27,125 nt of DNA from an uncultured Prevotella sp. (GCA_900550035.1 URQS01000043.1:1-27125); one strand, 5' to 3'. Positions 14,048 to 23,356 are shown, numbered from the stretch's first letter. A program made the numbers and translations. Notes: generated from the letters alone by a model not told the origin.

Positions 14048-16951
14048 TTAATATCCGAAAATCTCTTCTGTAGAAATTCGCTTGATTGGAGCAATCTTCT
14101 CAAGAGCCTTTATGTCGAGGTTCTTCTCATCGCCGAGGATGAGGTAGCGCCACGGCTTGCGGGCCATGTTTTCGTTTTCAAACTTCACGATGTCTTCGAG
14201 ATTCAATGTAGGCAACTGCTCGTATACCTTGCGACGCAGGTCGTAGTCGATGCCACGCTGCTTGGCTGCGAGGTACGAGTAGATGATGTCGTCCTTGGTG
14301 ATACGCTCTGAAGCGATGCGCTTTATTGTAGCCTGCTTTGCCAGTTCGAAGGCTGCTGGAGTCTGCGGCAGAGTGTCGAGAATGTTGCTGAACACGCGGA
14401 TGCAGTCCATCATCTTGTCGTTTTGTGAGATGATGTAGGTGAAAGCGTAGTTAGGATTGCCCTTACGACGTGGTGTGGCGTAGTTGGCAAATGCGCTATA
14501 GGCAAGTCCGCGGCTTTCGCGCAACTCCTGGAACACTACTCCGTTCATACCACCACCGAAGTACTCGTTGAACACTTCAATCTTGGCTTCATCCTCCGGG
14601 TTCCACTTCTGGCCCTCGTTGTGATACTGCACCATATATATATTCTTTGCTTCGTAGGGTGCAATCCATATCTCGTTGTTGGGAGTCTGCTGCATTGTAT
14701 ATGGACGGCCGGCAGGAACATCAGCCGGCGACTTAGCCACAGCATGGTTCTTGTCGATAGTGGCTACGAGCTGCTTCTCGCTCAGCGGACCGTAGTAGAC
14801 GATGCTGTGCTTGTAGTTCTTCAGATTGCCAATCATGTCTACGAGAGTCTGCGGATTGGTGTTTACGAGTTCGGCGCTGTCGGGTATGTTGCGGAATGAG
14901 TTGTAAGCACCGAATTCGCCATACTGCTGCAGAGCACGGAAGTTGGCCTTCTGGCTGAGCTTGTTGTCGCGACGCGACTTGAGTTCCTGCTCAACAAACT
15001 TGCGGTAAGCGTCGCGGTCGACCTTGGCGTGGTTGATGACGTTCTCCATAAGGGTCATAGCCTCCTGCATATTGTCGCCCAATCCACGGAGTGAGATGAC
15101 CATATTGCTATTGCTTACGCTAATGTTGTACTCGCATGCCAGCTGATAGAAACGCTCCTGCACCTGCTTAGCCGACAGCTTGTCGGTGCCGAGATAGTCG
15201 AAGTAGTTCTTGGCATAAGGCAGCCACTTGTTCGACTCCTCGCCCATCTCGAAGTAGTATGCCAGGTTGAACAGCTGGTTCTGCTTGTTCTGAATGTAGT
15301 AAACGGGCAGCGCACGCTTGGTCTTGGTCTGTGTGAAGTCGGTCTTGAAGTCGAGGAATCGCGGCTGGATAGGCTCCACCTTCGAGTCCTTTATCTCCTT
15401 GACAAATGCGCTCTGCATGTCGCGGTTGGTAGGGATGGCTGTGATTGAAGGCTTGTCAATCTTCTTCTGCGAAGCGTCCTCGCCCTGCTTCTTGTACACG
15501 ATGGCGTAGCCGTCAGTAAAGTGTCGGCGTGCGAAGTCTACAATCTGCTGCTTGGTCATTGCGGCAATGCGGTCGAACTTCTTTACCTCAGTCTGCCAGT
15601 CGCGTCCGTTGACGAATGTGTTGACATAAGCGTCGGCACGCTTCTCGTTGTCGTCGAGCGATTGCAGGAATTCGAGCTTCATGTTGTTGACGATAGCAGG
15701 CAGCAGCTTGTCGCTGAACTCACCCTTCTTAAGCTTCTCGATTTCGGCAAGGATGAGGCTCTTCACTTCGTCAAGGCTCTGACCCTCGTTAGGCATACCG
15801 ACGATGATGAACTGCGAGTAGTCGCGCATGGCATAGTTGAAAGCCTGTGCAACCTGGCAGCGCATGGGCTGATTGATGTTAAGGTCGAGCAATCCTGCCT
15901 TGCCGTTGTTCAGAATAGACGAAATCACCTCAAGTGTATCGTTCTGCAGAGTAGCTGCGCCATCCATCTTCCATGCCATCATAATGTTATCAGCCTCTTT
16001 GCCTATGACGGTTGAACTGGCAGGCGATGTGAGATTCTTCTGCACGGGGAACTGTGGATATACAACGTTGTTGCTCTTCTTCCACGAACCGAAATACTTG
16101 TCGATAGTAGCCACTACCTTGTCGGGGTCGAAGTCGCCAGCCATACATATAGCCACATTATTGGGCACATAGTAGTGGTGGAAATAGTTCTTGATGTTTG
16201 TGATTGACGGGTTCTTCAGATGCTCCTGCGTACCGATAGTGGTCTGTGTGCCGTAGGGGTGGGTAGGGAAGAGCAGCTTGCCTATGGCTGCAAACTCCTT
16301 GTGTGTGTCGTTGGTCAGCGAGATGTTGAACTCCTCGTACACAGCTTCAAGCTCGGTATGGAAGCCGCGTATAACCATATTCTGGAAGCGGTCGCCCTGG
16401 ATGCGTGCCCAGTTCTCCACCTCGTTCGATGGGATGTTCTCCACATAGCAAGTCACGTCGGTAGAGGTATAGGCGTTGGTTCCGTTGGCTCCGATTGACG
16501 ACATCAGCTTGTCGTACTCGTTAGGGATGAAGTACTTGGCTGCAATCTGCGATACAGAGTCAATCTCGTGATACAGCACTCGGCGCTGGGCAGGGTCGGT
16601 CACGGTACGATAGTGCTCATATCGGCGCTCGATGTCGTCAAGATAAGGTTTCTCCTTAGCATAGTCGGATGTGCCGAACTGGTGGGTGCCCTTAAACATC
16701 AGGTGCTCCAGATAGTGGGCAAGACCTGTAGTCTCGGCAGGGTCGTTGCGCGAACCCGTACGCACGGCTATGTACGTCTGTATGCGCGGCTGCTCCTTAT
16801 TTACCGACAGATAAATCTTGAGTCCGTTGGGCAGGGTGTAGATGCGTGTCTGCATCGGATCGCCCTTAACGGTCTCGTAGTTGTAGGCTGATGCCTGGCT
16901 GCCAAATCCCAACAGCAGGAATGAGGCAACAATTAGTGATTTGAATTTCAT
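14048..16951 (-). CDS. M16-family zinc metallopeptidase (two M16 repeats)
   Basis: This 967-residue protein is a pitrilysin/insulinase-type peptidase with a signal peptide (about 1-22), so it is probably periplasmic. The N-terminal M16 domain carries the inverted zinc motif HYLEH (His79, Glu82, His83) and a downstream ELEAVYEEF stretch in which Glu200 and Glu207 fill the positions of the family's conserved glutamates. Glu207 is the likely third zinc ligand. Two M16_C-like domains follow. The C-terminal half contains the second, inactive-type repeat with the family's Arg/Tyr motif in GGMNGVVFQELRESRGLAYSAFANY. Such two-repeat proteins form a clamshell that degrades peptides. It is the last gene of an apparent operon behind hflX and the DUF4954 gene (47 bp gap). 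Confidence 0.94.
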   Translation of the reverse strand: MKFKSLIVASFLLLGFGSQASAYNYETVKGDPMQTRIYTLPNGLKIYLSVNKEQPRIQTYIAVRTGSRNDPAETTGLAHYLEHLMFKGTHQFGTSDYAKEKPYLDDIERRYEHYRTVTDPAQRRVLYHEIDSVSQIAAKYFIPNEYDKLMSSIGANGTNAYTSTDVTCYVENIPSNEVENWARIQGDRFQNMVIRGFHTELEAVYEEFNISLTNDTHKEFAAIGKLLFPTHPYGTQTTIGTQEHLKNPSITNIKNYFHHYYVPNNVAICMAGDFDPDKVVATIDKYFGSWKKSNNVVYPQFPVQKNLTSPASSTVIGKEADNIMMAWKMDGAATLQNDTLEVISSILNNGKAGLLDLNINQPMRCQVAQAFNYAMRDYSQFIIVGMPNEGQSLDEVKSLILAEIEKLKKGEFSDKLLPAIVNNMKLEFLQSLDDNEKRADAYVNTFVNGRDWQTEVKKFDRIAAMTKQQIVDFARRHFTDGYAIVYKKQGEDASQKKIDKPSITAIPTNRDMQSAFVKEIKDSKVEPIQPRFLDFKTDFTQTKTKRALPVYYIQNKQNQLFNLAYYFEMGEESNKWLPYAKNYFDYLGTDKLSAKQVQERFYQLACEYNISVSNSNMVISLRGLGDNMQEAMTLMENVINHAKVDRDAYRKFVEQELKSRRDNKLSQKANFRALQQYGEFGAYNSFRNIPDSAELVNTNPQTLVDMIGNLKNYKHSIVYYGPLSEKQLVATIDKNHAVAKSPADVPAGRPYTMQQTPNNEIWIAPYEAKNIYMVQYHNEGQKWNPEDEAKIEVFNEYFGGGMNGVVFQELRESRGLAYSAFANYATPRRKGNPNYAFTYIISQNDKMMDCIRVFSNILDTLPQTPAAFELAKQATIKRIASERITKDDIIYSYLAAKQRGIDYDLRRKVYEQLPTLNLEDIVKFENENMARKPWRYLILGDEKNLDIKALEKIAPIKRISTEEIFGY

Positions 16952-16998
16952 TTTATTGTTGTGAAATTTGTTACATATACATTATTATATAAACACTA

Positions 16999-18852
16999 TT
17001 ACATATATAGCTTTTGGTTTTCGAAGTCCACTTCCTTGTCAAGCTGTTCGTTGAAGTTGCGTAACACTTCCTCTTCAACGTCGCCCAGCTTGTATTCCTT
17101 TGCAGCGTCCTTCTTTATTTCGGCTATCCATGCCCGTCGGGCTGTGATATAGTCGCTCTTGACGCGCTCCACATTCTCCTCCGTAAGCGATGTAAAACCA
17201 TAGTAGTCCATAATCATGCGGTACGACCATGCCCAACGATACTCAGAGTACATGGCATTAATCTGTTCGAAACGTTCGGTCAGAGCCTCAGTCGTGTCGA
17301 TGTCGCCCGATATGATGTCGTCGATAATGCGTTGTTCTTCCGATTCGGGCAGAAGCAGACCTGAGATGTCTGTCCACGATCCTGTGCCGACAGTAGTGGT
17401 AGGTTCTACCGGAGCGTGGCGTTTCAGCACGGCACCCATGTATATGCGTAGAGCTATGTCGTAATATTTGATGCCCTTGCGTAGCGACGAATTCTTGATG
17501 ACATATTCGTGATAGTTGTATGTCGAAACGTCTTCGCCCGAAGCTTCGCGCAGGTCTTCCAGTATCTTCTTGCCACGCAGAATCTCGCCTACGGTGAATG
17601 GCGACAGCCAGTCGAAGTTGACAATGCTCTTGCGTGCGCTGTCGGGTCGCATGTCGCGCTTGGGCCATTTGCGTATGTCGCGGTAGAGGCCAACTGTAGT
17701 GAGGTTGCGTCCGGGCACAAGATACATGGTGTCGTTGTAGGCAATGAGATAAGAGAAGGGCAGCGAGCGTGTGTCGGGATGATACATCAGTTTGCCGAAG
17801 CACACGGAGAAGGCTCCTATGTGTGCCGGCATCAGTATGTAGGCACCGCTGGCTGTCTTGGTTCCGCGCTCCAGGGTGCCGTAGTGCATGGGTCCCATCT
17901 TATAGGCGTGGTTGGAGAAGTTGGTGGCTGAGCCAGCGTTGTAGAACGAGAACTGTCCGCCAATGAGCAGCGAACTCTTATGGTGTGATGCTGTGAACGG
18001 ACCGCAGAATGCTGCGCATGCCTCGCCGTTCGACATATACGAGTTGGCGAAGAACACGCTTCCGGCAGCCGTAAATCCGTTGCTCAGCTTGCACGCCTCG
18101 CCCACGAAGCAGTCCTGCATCTTCACGCTGTTGATGATAGACGAGCCGTCACTGATGATAGAGTTCTCGCAAATCACGCCCGTGCCTATATATACCGAAG
18201 CGTTGCTGTTGCTCATTATGGTGCAGTCGCTCAGTCGCGAAGCTCCCGAAATCTCGCAGTCGTCGTATATTACGGTATTGGTTATCTCCTTTGTGTTTAC
18301 TATCTTCACCCTATTGCCTATTGTTGCCATTTCGGGCGAAGTGCGTTCTATCTCCTCACGTATCAGTCGGCGTATGGCATCCTTCAAAGCACGGTTGTGG
18401 AAATGCTTCACCATGAGCGCAGCCACCTGACTTGTCAGACCATGATAGAGTATCAAGTTGCCTTCGCCCACCTCGTTGAGTACCGAAATGAGGTTGCCCT
18501 CGCCATAAGTGGCTCCGTCGGTAGTCTCCATGGTGCATACGTTTGAAATGATGCAGTCGTTGCCTATGACGTAGTTGTTGATAAATCCCGAGATGTTCTC
18601 GATGAGGCAGTTGTCGCCAATAGTCACATTACGCAATGTGGCATTGTTCACGCCAGAGTGTTTCATGAAGCCGCGGCTTACCTCCACGTTGTTGTTGAAT
18701 GCTCCGAGGCTTATGTTGCCGTAGAACATTACACGGTGGAAGAAGTTGGGCTTGAAATCGTCGCTCACTTCAATTCGTTGCCAGTCCTCTGCCCAACAGC
18801 TGTTGGCTTGGAGTGCTGAGATTTCGTTGTCGGTTAAGTTTCTTTTTCCCAT
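16999..18852 (-). CDS. DUF4954 protein with left-handed beta-helix
   Basis: This 617-residue protein matches the DUF4954 family of Bacteroidota. Residues about 60-290 show hexapeptide-type turns (for example NNATLRNVTIGDNCLIENI and NNYVIGNDCIISNV), the signature of a left-handed parallel beta-helix as in nucleotidyltransferases and acyltransferases. The C-terminal half is helical and charged. There is no signal peptide, so it is cytoplasmic. A sugar-nucleotide or acyl-transfer role is suggested by the fold only; the real reaction is unknown. It lies 49 bp downstream of hflX and 47 bp upstream of the M16 gene on the same strand. Confidence 0.9.
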   Translation of the reverse strand: MGKRNLTDNEISALQANSCWAEDWQRIEVSDDFKPNFFHRVMFYGNISLGAFNNNVEVSRGFMKHSGVNNATLRNVTIGDNCLIENISGFINNYVIGNDCIISNVCTMETTDGATYGEGNLISVLNEVGEGNLILYHGLTSQVAALMVKHFHNRALKDAIRRLIREEIERTSPEMATIGNRVKIVNTKEITNTVIYDDCEISGASRLSDCTIMSNSNASVYIGTGVICENSIISDGSSIINSVKMQDCFVGEACKLSNGFTAAGSVFFANSYMSNGEACAAFCGPFTASHHKSSLLIGGQFSFYNAGSATNFSNHAYKMGPMHYGTLERGTKTASGAYILMPAHIGAFSVCFGKLMYHPDTRSLPFSYLIAYNDTMYLVPGRNLTTVGLYRDIRKWPKRDMRPDSARKSIVNFDWLSPFTVGEILRGKKILEDLREASGEDVSTYNYHEYVIKNSSLRKGIKYYDIALRIYMGAVLKRHAPVEPTTTVGTGSWTDISGLLLPESEEQRIIDDIISGDIDTTEALTERFEQINAMYSEYRWAWSYRMIMDYYGFTSLTEENVERVKSDYITARRAWIAEIKKDAAKEYKLGDVEEEVLRNFNEQLDKEVDFENQKLYM

Positions 18853-18901
18853 GTCGTTTTATTGATTATTATGGTGTTATTATGGTGAGGTGTTGCCTCT
18901 T

Positions 18902-20146
18902 TTATTCCACCTCATACAGGAAGTCATTGTACGGATATTTTTGTACGTGCAGTTCGCGCACCTTCTTGTATATTGTTTCGCGGAACTCGTCTATATTTTC
19001 CTTTTCCTTTGCCGATATGAACATGCAGTTTTCCTTGAGGCGTGCCATCCAAGTGCGTTGCAGTTCGTCTAGTGTGATGTTCTCCTTAGTAGCAGGTGTG
19101 AGGTCGTCCTCCTCCTTTTCGGTCCACGAATAGTTGTCAATCTTGTTGAAAACAATCATCGACGGTTTGTCGGCACAGCCCAAATCCTTCAGAGTATTCT
19201 CCACTACATTTATCTGCTCCTCAAAGTCGGGATGTGATATGTCAACAACGTGCAGCAGCAGGTCGGCTTCGCGCACCTCGTCGAGTGTCGACTTGAACGA
19301 GTCGACAAGGTCGGTAGGCAACTTGCGTATGAATCCTACTGTATCAGCCAGCAGGAAGGGCAGATTGTCAATCACCACCTTGCGTACGGTAGTGTCGAGC
19401 GTAGCAAACAGCTTGTTCTCGGCAAACACTTCGCTCTTCGATAGCAGGTTCATGATGGTCGACTTGCCCACGTTGGTATATCCCACAAGAGCCACACGTA
19501 TCATGCGTCCGCGGTTCTTGCGCTGCGTAGTCTTCTGCTTGTCTATTTCCAGCAGTCGTTGCTTTAGCAGGGTGATGCGGTTGAGGATGATACGGCGGTC
19601 CATCTCGAGCTGCGTCTCACCCGGTCCGCGCAATCCCACGCTACCCTTGCCGCCACCCGAACCAGAGCCGCCTCCTTGTCGTTCAAGGTGAGTCCACAGT
19701 CTCTGCAGACGTGGAAGCATATAGCGGTATTGAGCCAGTTCCACCTGAGTCTTGGCGGCAGCCGTCTGAGCACGCATGGCGAATATGTCGAGAATGAGCG
19801 ATGTGCGGTCGAGAATCTTCACGCCCAGCTCTTTCTCGATGTTACGTATCTGTTTGGCAGAGAGTTCGTCGTCAAAGATAACCATTCCCACGGGGCGTTC
19901 GGCATCCTCTTCGTCCTTGATATACTGGGCTATCTCCTCCAGCTTGCCCGAACCCACATAAGTAACCTGGCTCGGTCCGCCCACGCGCTGCGTAAACCGC
20001 TTCACGGTGACGGCACCGGCTGTGTCGGCGAGGAATTCCAGTTCGTCGAGATATTCTTTGGTCTTGGCCTCGTCCTGATCCTTGGTGATAAGTCCAACGA
20101 GTATGGCGGTTTCCGCCTTAACTTCTGATATTACAAATTCTTTCAT
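18902..20146 (-). CDS. hflX: Ribosome-associated GTPase HflX
   Basis: This 414-residue GTPase binds ribosomes and splits stalled or stress-damaged 70S particles. The N-terminal HflX domain (about 20-110) is followed by a coiled linker with the signature GPGETQLEMDRR at 174-185, preceded by a Gly/Ser-rich stretch. The G domain has G1 GYTNVGKS (222-229), G3 DTVGF (268-272), G4 NKID (334-337) and a G5-like ISAKE. Length and motifs are standard. The minus-strand promoter at 20203-20172 precedes it, and it heads the hflX, DUF4954, M16 operon. Confidence 0.97.
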   Translation of the reverse strand: MKEFVISEVKAETAILVGLITKDQDEAKTKEYLDELEFLADTAGAVTVKRFTQRVGGPSQVTYVGSGKLEEIAQYIKDEEDAERPVGMVIFDDELSAKQIRNIEKELGVKILDRTSLILDIFAMRAQTAAAKTQVELAQYRYMLPRLQRLWTHLERQGGGSGSGGGKGSVGLRGPGETQLEMDRRIILNRITLLKQRLLEIDKQKTTQRKNRGRMIRVALVGYTNVGKSTIMNLLSKSEVFAENKLFATLDTTVRKVVIDNLPFLLADTVGFIRKLPTDLVDSFKSTLDEVREADLLLHVVDISHPDFEEQINVVENTLKDLGCADKPSMIVFNKIDNYSWTEKEEDDLTPATKENITLDELQRTWMARLKENCMFISAKEKENIDEFRETIYKKVRELHVQKYPYNDFLYEVE

Positions 20147-20171
20147 CCAGTATGTATAATCTTTTAAAATA

Positions 20172-20203
20172 CAAAATTATACAAAATACTTCACATCCGC
20201 AAT
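20172..20203 (-). promoter_or_regulatory. Promoter of the hflX operon
   Basis: On the minus strand: ATTG (20203-20200), a 20-bp spacer, then TAATTTTG (20179-20172), close to the Bacteroidota consensus TTTG, 19-21 bp, TAnnTTTG. It ends 25 bp before the hflX start. Confidence 0.7.
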
Positions 20204-20286
20204 TTACTGAATGTCAATTTGCTTTGCGCCCTTGAATTTTTGTTCAATAGTAAGTAGTGAGTTGAATAAAGTGGTATTTGATGTCA

Positions 20287-20892
20287 TTATGGCATTGAGG
20301 TACATATTTGCAGTAGGTCGTTGGGATACATATAGTTCTGTTTGCGTAGTTTTGAAAAGCAGAAACATCTGTTTGCTTCGAATACACTTACAACCATCTC
20401 TGTACAGTAAAGTGCATCGGGAGTGGTATGGTCGAATTTGAAATCAAATGGCACACCTTTCTTTACCAACGTCTCCACCAATTGTTTGATTGCAAGAGTG
20501 TCGACTGTGCATGGAGCCTTCCTTGCATATATACAATACGAGCCGTTGTTGCGTAGATATTCCTCAGGCGTTTCGATTACCATCTTCTTGGCAGTTGTAG
20601 ACGCATGAGCAAGCTTCACACCGTCGGCATATCTGATGACAAGGCCGCAATGAGAAGGTGTCGAGTCTGCCACCTCGAACGATGTAGAGCCCGACAGCGC
20701 CCTTACTGCCACCGACTCCCACGAATCGCCCACGCTGAAGAAGATGTCGCCTGTACGGAACATTGTCGTGTCAGGCATTAGGTATGGCGGGCGTTTAAGC
20801 CAGCACACGCCTATCCATACTGAGACAAGTAGAAAAATAAAAGCGCACCCCCATATTGTGATACAGAGGAAGCGCTTGATGTTTTTGTTCAT
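20287..20892 (-). CDS. YiiX/YebB-like permuted NlpC/P60 cysteine hydrolase
   Basis: This 201-residue protein begins with a short cytoplasmic stretch and one membrane helix (about 9-31), so its enzymatic part probably faces the periplasm. The circularly permuted papain-like fold is indicated by RTGDIFF (about 46-52), the His motif SHCGLVI (His81) and, near the C-terminus, the Cys motif YCTEMVV (Cys163). In this group the catalytic His precedes the Cys. Relatives cleave peptide or ester bonds, in cell-wall peptides or lipids; the substrate here is unknown. It starts 8 bp after the preceding membrane-protein gene, implying co-transcription. Confidence 0.88.
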   Translation of the reverse strand: MNKNIKRFLCITIWGCAFIFLLVSVWIGVCWLKRPPYLMPDTTMFRTGDIFFSVGDSWESVAVRALSGSTSFEVADSTPSHCGLVIRYADGVKLAHASTTAKKMVIETPEEYLRNNGSYCIYARKAPCTVDTLAIKQLVETLVKKGVPFDFKFDHTTPDALYCTEMVVSVFEANRCFCFSKLRKQNYMYPNDLLQICTSMP

Positions 20893-20900
20893 TCGTCACG

Positions 20901-21320
20901 TTAGTTTTTAGTGAACATTTCAATACGGCATACGACAACGCCCAGTACGCCTGTCAGCATATACAGCCAACTGCCCCATGCAAGATTTGCTCCAGAAGGT
21001 AGTGCTAATGCAAACAACAGGCACAGAACAATGCCTGCCACGAAACCAAGGGCGCTGAAGTTTTCAGCCAGTTTGCCAGTCAGTTTCAGGTCGACTGATC
21101 TGCCTAAGGCAACGAACATCGGAGCCAGTAGCACGAATATGGAAAGGAATCGTGCAAATCCCAGTCCGCTACCTTCAAACAGCAGTTTCAGTCCGCCGAT
21201 TTTAGCCTTCCCAATAATGTCTATAGCCGGACAAAACCCAAAGAGGATAAACATTAGGATTGCGAGAGCGATCACTATTGTTTCTTTGTGTTTCTTTATT
21301 GTCATTGCAAATTCGTTCAT
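20901..21320 (-). CDS. Small four-helix membrane protein
   Basis: This 139-residue protein is not recognised. It has four hydrophobic segments at about 14-34, 53-74, 89-110 and 115-134, with short loops and a basic N-terminus, so it is an inner-membrane protein. ATG at 21305 is an alternative start five codons later. It lies between the coiled-coil lipoprotein gene (28 bp gap) and the YiiX-like hydrolase gene (8 bp gap), all on one strand. It may anchor or assist those envelope proteins; that is inference from context. Confidence 0.75.
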   Translation of the reverse strand: MNEFAMTIKKHKETIVIALAILMFILFGFCPAIDIIGKAKIGGLKLLFEGSGLGFARFLSIFVLLAPMFVALGRSVDLKLTGKLAENFSALGFVAGIVLCLLFALALPSGANLAWGSWLYMLTGVLGVVVCRIEMFTKN

Positions 21321-21348
21321 AATGTTAGTTTTTGTATTGGTGTATGTA

Positions 21349-21984
21349 CTATTTTGTACGCAACAATTCGAGCTTGAAACTCTTCACGTTTTTGTCGCTT
21401 TCCAGATTATTTTCGTTGAAAATGATAGAATCGAATTTAATAGGCGTACCAGCCTTTATAAATATCTTTCCATCAACATTCTCTACAGCGATGTGGCCTA
21501 TTGTGTTTTTGTTGATCTGCTTTCCTTCAGCATCGTAGCCTACAATATTGACTGGCTCTTGATCCAGAACATAATCAACGTCGGTGTTTATGTCAGCAGC
21601 AGCCTTTGCCTCGCCGTTTACTTTGAATGACGGAATCAGCTTTCCCTCACTATGGAAATCACTAAATTCCAATGAGATGGGACTGGTAACGCTGAACTGG
21701 CATTCTGCAATTTCAATAGGTTTGCCATCGAGTTCTTTTGCGCTTTGTTCAATCTTGACTTTCCATTCCTTATTCAACTTCTCCGACTTCTCAATCAATT
21801 CCTTTTTCTCGGCTTCCGACTTAATGTTTTCGGCCTCTTTCTCTATTTTAGCCTTTTCCTCAACATATTTTCCATAGTTGTCGGGAAGTGATCCGAACAT
21901 TCCTGATGACGAACTGCCTCCTGAGCACGAGAACAATCGTGGCATGAAAATGGCAACAAGTGCCATGAGCTTAATGATTTTCAT
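21349..21984 (-). CDS. Coiled-coil lipoprotein of unknown function
   Basis: This 211-residue protein has a signal peptide ending in LFSC (Cys20), followed by a Ser/Gly-rich linker, so it is a lipoprotein. Residues about 40-85 are rich in Lys and Glu and form a predicted coiled coil. The remainder (about 88-211) looks like a beta-rich domain that reads FSVTSPISLEFSDF and ends in a cluster of strands. The family is not recognised. It heads a three-gene envelope operon, with a TAACTTTG -7 box about 55 bp upstream. Confidence 0.82.
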   Translation of the reverse strand: MKIIKLMALVAIFMPRLFSCSGGSSSSGMFGSLPDNYGKYVEEKAKIEKEAENIKSEAEKKELIEKSEKLNKEWKVKIEQSAKELDGKPIEIAECQFSVTSPISLEFSDFHSEGKLIPSFKVNGEAKAAADINTDVDYVLDQEPVNIVGYDAEGKQINKNTIGHIAVENVDGKIFIKAGTPIKFDSIIFNENNLESDKNVKSFKLELLRTK

Positions 21985-22038
21985 AATTTTTTTGTTAGTT
22001 AAGTGATTAATAATTGTTTTTAGTTATTCATTCACTTA

Positions 22039-22046
22039 CAAAGTTA
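22039..22046 (-). promoter_or_regulatory. -7 box for the lipoprotein operon
   Basis: Reads TAACTTTG on the minus strand. No good -33 element was found at 19-21 bp. It lies 55 bp before the lipoprotein start. Confidence 0.45.
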
Positions 22047-22159
22047 AACATGAAGGGTATAATTTAAGTTGTCAAACTCTCAAATTATCATTCACAATAC
22101 ATAAAATTGATGTGTCAATACGTAAAAAACAATTAACAACTTTCCTAACTTATTGTTGT

Positions 22160-23197
22160 TCAGTCGTTTCCTTTTTTGCGGTATTTGGTGGGCGAAGTAT
22201 GCTTTATCTTGCTGAAAACACGTATAAACGATTGTGAACTGTTGAATCCCGACTTCTCGGCTATCAGCACGATGCTCTCATCCGAACTGATGAGCAGCTT
22301 GCAGGCATACTCAATGCGCAGTTTGTTTACATAGTCGTAGAAGGTGCAGTCTGCCTCACGATTGAAGAAAGTGCTGACGTACGTACGGTTGGTGCCAATA
22401 GCCGCAGCAATGTCCGACACCTTAAGATTTGGGTTGAGGAATATCTGTTCTTTGTCAAACAGATAGCTGATACGCTTGCCAATCTCCGACATCTCTGTCT
22501 CTATAGCCTCTGCCGCCTCCGGTGTGTCGGCACACGTGCTGTCCGACAGTTCGTCGAGCACCGACTGATGTTTATATATGAAATAGCTCAAGAACATCCA
22601 CACCACCAGCGAACTCGTCATGTACAGAGCCTCTGTCGCGTAATCAGCACGCAGACAATCTACAATCCAAAGCACGAGTATAAACAGAAACGATACGAAG
22701 ATTACCCGGAGCCAGTTGAGGTTTATGTTCTCTGTGTAAGAGAAGCGCTGTTTCAGTTGGGCGTGGTATTTCGGAATGGCGAATACCGTCCACATGGCAT
22801 AGCCTATGCCGTAAATGGCAGCCTCCAGCACCTCGGCATAGTAGAACACAATGTCGCCGGTGATGGCGAAGAGAACGAAGGGCACCGCAAACAGCAGTTC
22901 ATGAAACACGATGGTGCGCCGCGTAATGCTTGTAGGGCTGCATAGCTCAATCAGCACAAAGGCATACAGCGGTACGGTCACCATATCGGCTGCCGTAGCG
23001 AGCATCCAGTTCAGTTTGTCGAGTTCTACAAGAGGCTTGATGAAGAAAAGGTCCTTCAGACATTGCACACCAATGACAAACATCAGCACCGTGACAAGCC
23101 TCGACAGCAGCTCCTTGTCCTTGCGGTAGAAGAGCCACGACATCATGAAATAGAACATGACGCACAATCCGTATATAAAATAAATGGCGTACAACAT
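22160..23197 (-). CDS. Membrane-embedded AraC-family transcriptional regulator
   Basis: This 345-residue protein has about seven hydrophobic helices in its first 215 residues. A short linker and a C-terminal AraC-type double HTH follow (about 255-340, with LKVSDIAAAIGTNRTYVSTFF and the second-helix stretch IAEKSGFNSSQSFIRVF). It probably senses a signal at the membrane while its DNA-binding part stays in the cytoplasm. I start at ATG 23197 because the upstream TTG at 23218 precedes the -7 box of its own promoter. With this start the transcript would have almost no leader. It diverges from the BspA-like gene, and a palindrome in the shared intergenic region overlaps its -33 element, which suggests autoregulation. 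Confidence 0.88.
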   Translation of the reverse strand: MLYAIYFIYGLCVMFYFMMSWLFYRKDKELLSRLVTVLMFVIGVQCLKDLFFIKPLVELDKLNWMLATAADMVTVPLYAFVLIELCSPTSITRRTIVFHELLFAVPFVLFAITGDIVFYYAEVLEAAIYGIGYAMWTVFAIPKYHAQLKQRFSYTENINLNWLRVIFVSFLFILVLWIVDCLRADYATEALYMTSSLVVWMFLSYFIYKHQSVLDELSDSTCADTPEAAEAIETEMSEIGKRISYLFDKEQIFLNPNLKVSDIAAAIGTNRTYVSTFFNREADCTFYDYVNKLRIEYACKLLISSDESIVLIAEKSGFNSSQSFIRVFSKIKHTSPTKYRKKGND

Positions 23198-23204
23198 AAT
23201 TTTA

Positions 23205-23236
23205 CAAAGATAGCGCAAATTGTAGATATGACAAAA
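23205..23236 (-). promoter_or_regulatory. Promoter of the AraC-type regulator
   Basis: On the minus strand: TTTTG (23236-23232), a 19-bp spacer, TATCTTTG (23212-23205), an excellent match to the Bacteroidota consensus. Only 7 bp separate the -7 box from the chosen ATG. Confidence 0.75.
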
Positions 23237-23263
23237 TAAAATCGTCTCATTTTTATTTTGTCA
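23229..23263. promoter_or_regulatory. Palindromic operator candidate
   Basis: Perfect 13-bp arms TGACAAAATAAAA (23229-23241) and TTTTATTTTGTCA (23251-23263) flank a 9-bp centre between two divergent genes. The left arm contains the -33 box of the regulator gene. A copy of the right arm recurs at 23964-23976. Confidence 0.65.
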
Positions 23264-23281
23264 ATTTTTATTGTTTATTTG

Positions 23282-23314
23282 CTTGTCTGTTCTGCTTTAT
23301 TTTATTTACTTTTG
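23282..23314 (+). promoter_or_regulatory. Promoter of the BspA-like gene
   Basis: CTTG (23282-23285), a 21-bp spacer and TACTTTTG (23307-23314) fit the Bacteroidota consensus. The start codon follows 42 bp later. Confidence 0.65.
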
Positions 23315-23356
23315 CAGATGTTATAAAACGCTTTTACATCTTAACTTTTTCACTAT

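Noticed and set aside
22090..22160. Terminator after the AraC-type gene
   Set aside because: AACAAC and GTTGTT could pair over 6 bp with a long loop, too weak to call.
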